Shown here piece by piece: positions 61,601 to 64,000 of a stretch of 64,000 nt of DNA. The DNA comes from Jejuia sp047345485 (GTDB lineage Bacteria > Bacteroidota > Bacteroidia > Flavobacteriales > Flavobacteriaceae), in NCBI RefSeq assembly GCF_047345485.1, contig NZ_JBLFEN010000006.1, positions 124,001 through 188,000 on the forward strand, written 5' to 3'. The notes below the pieces were generated by a model that had not been told where the DNA came from, made no database searches, and saw only the letters and a list, made by a program, of their open reading frames with translations. The position numbers and the translations under genes were made by a program. Each line of letters begins with the position of its first letter. Positions within the stretch are counted from its first letter, which is position 1.

Positions 61601-61901
61601 TGAAGAAAGTAGGCAAGCACAGTTTTTAATACCAATGGCAGTCTCAATTGCTTACGGTATTGGTTTCGCTACAGTATTAACATTAATAGTATTACCCATT
61701 TTTTTAGCATTTAGTAATAGCGTAAAAACTACAGCAAAGTGGCTATGGACAAATAAAGCGGTAACAAAGGAAGAAGTAGAGCGTGTTGTTAAAGAGAGAG
61801 AACACGAAAAGCATCAAAAAAGGTTGTTTGAGCATAATTTTGTAACAAAAGATGACATAGAGTTTCTACTTAAAAAACAAGATAGAAATAATGAGCAATA
61901 G
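58605..61901 (+). CDS. RND efflux transporter permease
   Basis: The 1098-residue pump is of the AcrB/MMPL type: helix 1 at residues 13-32, periplasmic loop with VTYPGASPQEVEEGI, a central helix bundle with IGILVDDGIVIAENI (the paired proton-relay aspartates), a second periplasmic loop, and a final bundle with IALIGIMVNDGLVLI. It exports small hydrophobic compounds using the proton gradient; the substrate range is not readable. It overlaps the outer-membrane channel gene by 11 bases. Confidence 0.95.
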   Translation: MRKLIAYFIKHSVAVNVVVLAFLIFGVFGAIKLKSSFFPLVDSKNINITVTYPGASPQEVEEGIILKIEDNLKGLNGVDRVTSTSRENSGSINVEIEKGRDIDFMLLEVKNAVDRVPSFPAGMEPLIVAKQEALRPTITFSISGQQVPLATLKQIGRQVENDLRAIDGISQIEISGYPEEEIEIAVKETSLLAFNLSFADVSNAVNQSSLITTGGKIKTNTEEYLIRANSRSYYANELSNLVVKSDASGRIIKLKDIAEVRDRFSETPNSNYYDGNLSINVTITSTNTEDLISAADKAKTYIANFNQKYDNIQLNVVRDLSITLVQRTNLLAENAVIGMLLVLLFLSLFLNTRLAFWVAFGLPVAFLGMFMLAGYFNVTINVLSLFGMIIVIGILVDDGIVIAENIYQHYEKGKTPEQAAVDGVMEVLPAIISAIITTILAFSIFLFLDGRIGEFFGEVSVVVILTLVVSLVEALIILPAHLAHSKALRVQNNEPKEGIAGFFKKAFSKLRYINTLGDNVMAWLRDKIYSPTLRFALKYKFLTFSFFIVFLILTRASFQGGIIRGAFFPQIASDQVRITLNMPNGTNAAITDSIITFIETKATEVTKEIHDEYLGEDATDYLVKNMIRNIGPGSSTASLSINLLPGEERPNSITASMVTNKIRERVGPVFGVESLVYGSGGNFGGSPVSVSLLGSNIEELKAVKAELKQNLVQNILLKDVTDNDPDGIKEIRLQLNNSAYALGLDLRTVMSQVRAAFFGAQAQRFQRGQDEIRVWVRYDRAERSSIQNLETMRIRTPNGQLVPLKEIANYKIERGDVAINHLDGRREIQISADIKDPKKTSSTDIMAEVKDEIMPEILSRYPTVTPSYEGQNRERLKLTNSLGPVGIIVLVLIYVVIAFTFRSYSQPLLLILLIPLSLPAVAWGHWIHDFPVNILSLLGIIALIGIMVNDGLVLIGKFNSNLKEGLAFDEALYQAGRARFRAIFLTSITTVAGLAPLIFEESRQAQFLIPMAVSIAYGIGFATVLTLIVLPIFLAFSNSVKTTAKWLWTNKAVTKEEVERVVKEREHEKHQKRLFEHNFVTKDDIEFLLKKQDRNNEQ

Positions 61902-63210
61902 ATATTACATACTAGCACTATTTTTTATAACGAGTATATCTACTCATACACAAGAATTATTAACCACAGATAAAGCTATAGCACTGGCTTTAGAACATAA
62001 CTATGGTATTAAAATTGCAAAAAATACAGTTGAAGTTGCTGATAACAATAAAAGTGTTTTAAATTCTGGATACTTACCCTCTTTAACAGGAATTGCAGGT
62101 GCTAGTATAGATCGCCAAAATGCCGAAGGACAGTTAGCTGATGGTAACGTAAGAACAGCCGAAGGTGCTGAAACACGTCGGTATAACGCCTCAATCAACT
62201 TAAATTATACCTTGTTTGATGGTTTAGGGCGTTTATATAATTACAAGCGTTTAAAAGAACAGTACCAATTATCTGAGTTGGAAGCTCGAGAAACTATAGA
62301 AAACACCATACTTCAGTTGTTTTCTATTTACTATACCATAGCGCAATTATCTGAAAACTCAAAGGTATTAGAAGAAACTATTAGGGCGAGTAAAAATCGA
62401 TTAATAAGAGCCAAATACCAATTTGATTATGGTCAAAATACAAAACTAGATGTTTTAAATGCTGAAGTTGATATTAATAATGACAGTATAAGTTTAATAA
62501 ATATTAAGCAACAACTAAAGGTTACTAAACGCGATTTAAATGTTGTTTTAGGTAATCATTTATCTGATAATTTTGAGTTAGATAAGGACGTTAATTTTTT
62601 AATACAATTAGATAAGTCTGAGTTATTACAAAAAACGATGGGGAATAACGTATCTCTACTTCAGGCTGATCAGAATATTTACATAAGTCAATTTGGTATT
62701 AAAACAAATAAAGCTCAATTGCTCCCAACTGTTGGGTTAGTAGGTTCTTATGGGTGGAATGAATCTTCAAATAACAGTCCGTTAGCATTTGTAATTCAAA
62801 ATACAAATTCAGGAGTTTCCGCAGGTTTAAATTTAACATGGAATCTTTTTGACGGTGGAAGCACGCTTACGCGAGTTAAAAATTCAAAAATTAATTTTGA
62901 AACCTTAAAATTACAAAGAGAGCAACTTCAAATTGATATAGAACGCAGTTTTAACAATGCTTGGGATGATTATCAGAATAAATTACATATTTATAAAGTA
63001 CAAGAAGATAATATTAGTACCTCCCAAAATAATTTTGATAGAACCAATGAAAAATTTAAACTTGGTCAAACTACTTCAATTGAGTTTAGGCAAGCGCAAC
63101 TTAACTTATTAAACGCAGAGTTAGGTAAAAATCAAGCCATATATCAAGCCAAAATTGCCGAACTAGAAGTGCTTAGATTAAGTGGAGAATTACTAAATAT
63201 CGACATATGA
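61891..63210 (+). CDS. TolC-family outer-membrane efflux channel
   Basis: The 439-residue outer-membrane factor has a signal peptide (ALFFITSISTHTQE) and two repeated halves of the TolC fold with long helices and the LFDGLGRLYNY and NLFDGGSTLTRVK strand-turn motifs. It is the exit duct of the RND system encoded just before it. It overlaps the permease by 11 bases, so the three genes are coupled. Confidence 0.94.
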   Translation: MSNRYYILALFFITSISTHTQELLTTDKAIALALEHNYGIKIAKNTVEVADNNKSVLNSGYLPSLTGIAGASIDRQNAEGQLADGNVRTAEGAETRRYNASINLNYTLFDGLGRLYNYKRLKEQYQLSELEARETIENTILQLFSIYYTIAQLSENSKVLEETIRASKNRLIRAKYQFDYGQNTKLDVLNAEVDINNDSISLINIKQQLKVTKRDLNVVLGNHLSDNFELDKDVNFLIQLDKSELLQKTMGNNVSLLQADQNIYISQFGIKTNKAQLLPTVGLVGSYGWNESSNNSPLAFVIQNTNSGVSAGLNLTWNLFDGGSTLTRVKNSKINFETLKLQREQLQIDIERSFNNAWDDYQNKLHIYKVQEDNISTSQNNFDRTNEKFKLGQTTSIEFRQAQLNLLNAELGKNQAIYQAKIAELEVLRLSGELLNIDI

Positions 63211-63235
63211 CCCTGTAAATGTTAAAAATTAGTGT

Positions 63236-63280
63236 ATTTCATCGATAAAAATAGTTTTTTATCTATTTTGATGCTATTTT
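63236..63280 (+). promoter_or_regulatory. ATTTCATCG element upstream of the LRR gene
   Basis: ATTTCATCGATAAAA and ATGCTATTTT at the same spacing as in the gldK upstream element (48836-48880). It also contains ATAAAAA...TTTTTTAT. It ends 33 bases before the LRR start. Confidence 0.35.
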
Positions 63281-63313
63281 CGTTCAAGAAATTAGTCCCT
63301 AATCAACCTAATT

Positions 63314-64000
63314 ATGAAAAACCTCAAATACACAATCTTATTAGTTTTAACATCTTTGGCTACTTATGCAAGTGTTTCAAACAGCGATAAAGAAGCCTTA
63401 TTGGCTTTGTATAATAATACAAACGGCGCAGAATGGAATGCTAAGTGGGATATTTCTACACCAATAGATACATGGCAGGGTGTTAAAATAGAGAATAATT
63501 TGGTTGTTGAAATCAACTTACCATTTAATAATTTACAAGGCGAATTACCAACAGAGATTGGTAATCTTAAAGGTTTAAAGAAATTAAACTTAGGCTTTAA
63601 TGGTTTAACAGGAAATATACCAACGTTTTTAAGCAAGTTAGATAATCTTGAAATTTTAGAATTATTTATGAATAAGTTTGAAGGGGAGATTCCTGCTGAA
63701 TTAGGAGCACTTAAAAAGCTCAAATCTTTAAAGTTATACAGTAATAAACTTTCAGGTAATATTCCATTAGAGATAATGGGTTTAACTAACCTTGAAGAAC
63801 TTTTAATAGGTAGTAACTACTTAACAGGTAATATACCTAGTGAAATTCAGGCGCTAAAAAAGCTAAAGAAATTTAGCGTTATGGATAATAAAATGGACGG
63901 AGAAATTCCTGTTGAAATGGCGCAGTTAACAGATTTAGAAGAGTTGTTATTATCTACCAACGAATTTACTGGTGATGTGCCTATCGAATTTATTAATTTA
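63314..64000 (+). CDS. secreted leucine-rich-repeat protein (partial)
   Basis: The frame is open for 229 codons to the right edge. It has a signal peptide (LLVLTSLATYAS), an LRR N-terminal cap (DKEALLALYNNTNGAEW...W) and at least five plant-type repeats of 23-24 residues with LxxLxLxxNxLxGxIPxE (LTGNIPTFLSKL, FEGEIPAELGAL, LSGNIPLEI, LTGNIPSEI, MDGEIPVEM). Such flavobacterial proteins are usually surface-exposed and often end in a T9SS sorting domain, which would lie beyond the window. It probably binds protein or carbohydrate ligands. Confidence 0.9.
   Translation, partial: MKNLKYTILLVLTSLATYASVSNSDKEALLALYNNTNGAEWNAKWDISTPIDTWQGVKIENNLVVEINLPFNNLQGELPTEIGNLKGLKKLNLGFNGLTGNIPTFLSKLDNLEILELFMNKFEGEIPAELGALKKLKSLKLYSNKLSGNIPLEIMGLTNLEELLIGSNYLTGNIPSEIQALKKLKKFSVMDNKMDGEIPVEMAQLTDLEELLLSTNEFTGDVPIEFINL

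Noticed and set aside
63364..63723. Minus-strand open frame in the LRR region
   Set aside because: Antisense to the leucine-rich repeats, whose periodic codons create it.
1..64000. tRNA, rRNA, tmRNA, integrase or transposase genes
   Set aside because: No T-loop-like GTTCGAATC with matching acceptor stem, no rRNA blocks and no recombinase motifs were found by reading; a tRNA scan was not possible here.

Overview
The window is a low-GC chromosomal segment from a member of the Flavobacteriaceae (Bacteroidota). The evidence is a complete gldK-gldL-gldM-gldN block (type IX secretion and gliding motor), a cargo protein with a type A C-terminal sorting domain, exosortase F with its partner gene, TonB-dependent uptake with a carboxypeptidase-like N-terminal domain, several TAnnTTTG-type (-7) promoters in place of Shine-Dalgarno-led expression, and frequent GTG/TTG starts. 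No rRNA, tRNA, CRISPR array, prophage or transposase was seen. About 50 protein genes are supported; one is interrupted by a 100-N assembly gap and two are cut by the window edges.

Layout. 0-10.5 kb: secreted/envelope proteins (DUF6702, M1 metallopeptidase), a lone tatA, a TPR hybrid histidine kinase, an O-methyltransferase and a large M16 peptidase. 10.6-16.3 kb, minus strand: a kynurenine (tryptophan catabolism) block, in transcription order kynU, kmo, an SDR, 3-hydroxyanthranilate dioxygenase and ACMSD; tryptophan dioxygenase is not here. 16.4-18.5 kb: CDGSH/Fer4 iron-sulfur protein, methyltransferase, and a lipoprotein-type peptide deformylase. 18.5-24.1 kb, minus strand: the cell-shape operon mreB-mreC-mreD-mrdA-rodA. 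24.3-25.8 kb: a tandem-repeat T9SS cargo with the gap. 26-28.7 kb: purH, UPF0158, free methionine-R-sulfoxide reductase.

28.8-34.9 kb is the most accessory-looking part: xrtF plus partner, then a copper/heavy-metal group (HYC_CC_PP protein, HMA-MauE fusion, TonB receptor, periplasmic HMA protein), with short palindromic repeats of several families in nearly every spacer. 35-42 kb, minus strand, is core: miaB, sigma-54 activator, lptE, a TPR-like protein, secG, groS, groL. A sigma-54-type promoter lies upstream of groS, not far from the sigma-54 activator gene. 42-45 kb: an orphan structured RNA candidate with its own terminator, two paralogous membrane proteins, and an LpxR-like lipid A deacylase. 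45-53.6 kb: topA, a ureohydrolase-fold protein that has lost half of its metal ligands, and gldKLMN. 53.7-64 kb: FAD oxidoreductase, DUF983, ABC-F ATPase, a complete RND tripartite efflux operon, and the start of a plant-type leucine-rich-repeat secreted protein.

Functional links: gldKLMN would power export of the 24.4-kb cargo; the mre operon and lptE/LpxR-like genes serve envelope biogenesis; the metal cluster pairs outer-membrane uptake with periplasmic and membrane metal-binding domains. The observations I would follow first are the candidate small RNA at 42.3 kb, the sigma-54 promoter of groS, the exported peptide deformylase, the degenerate ureohydrolase beside gldK, and the likely leaderless GTG/TTG genes.
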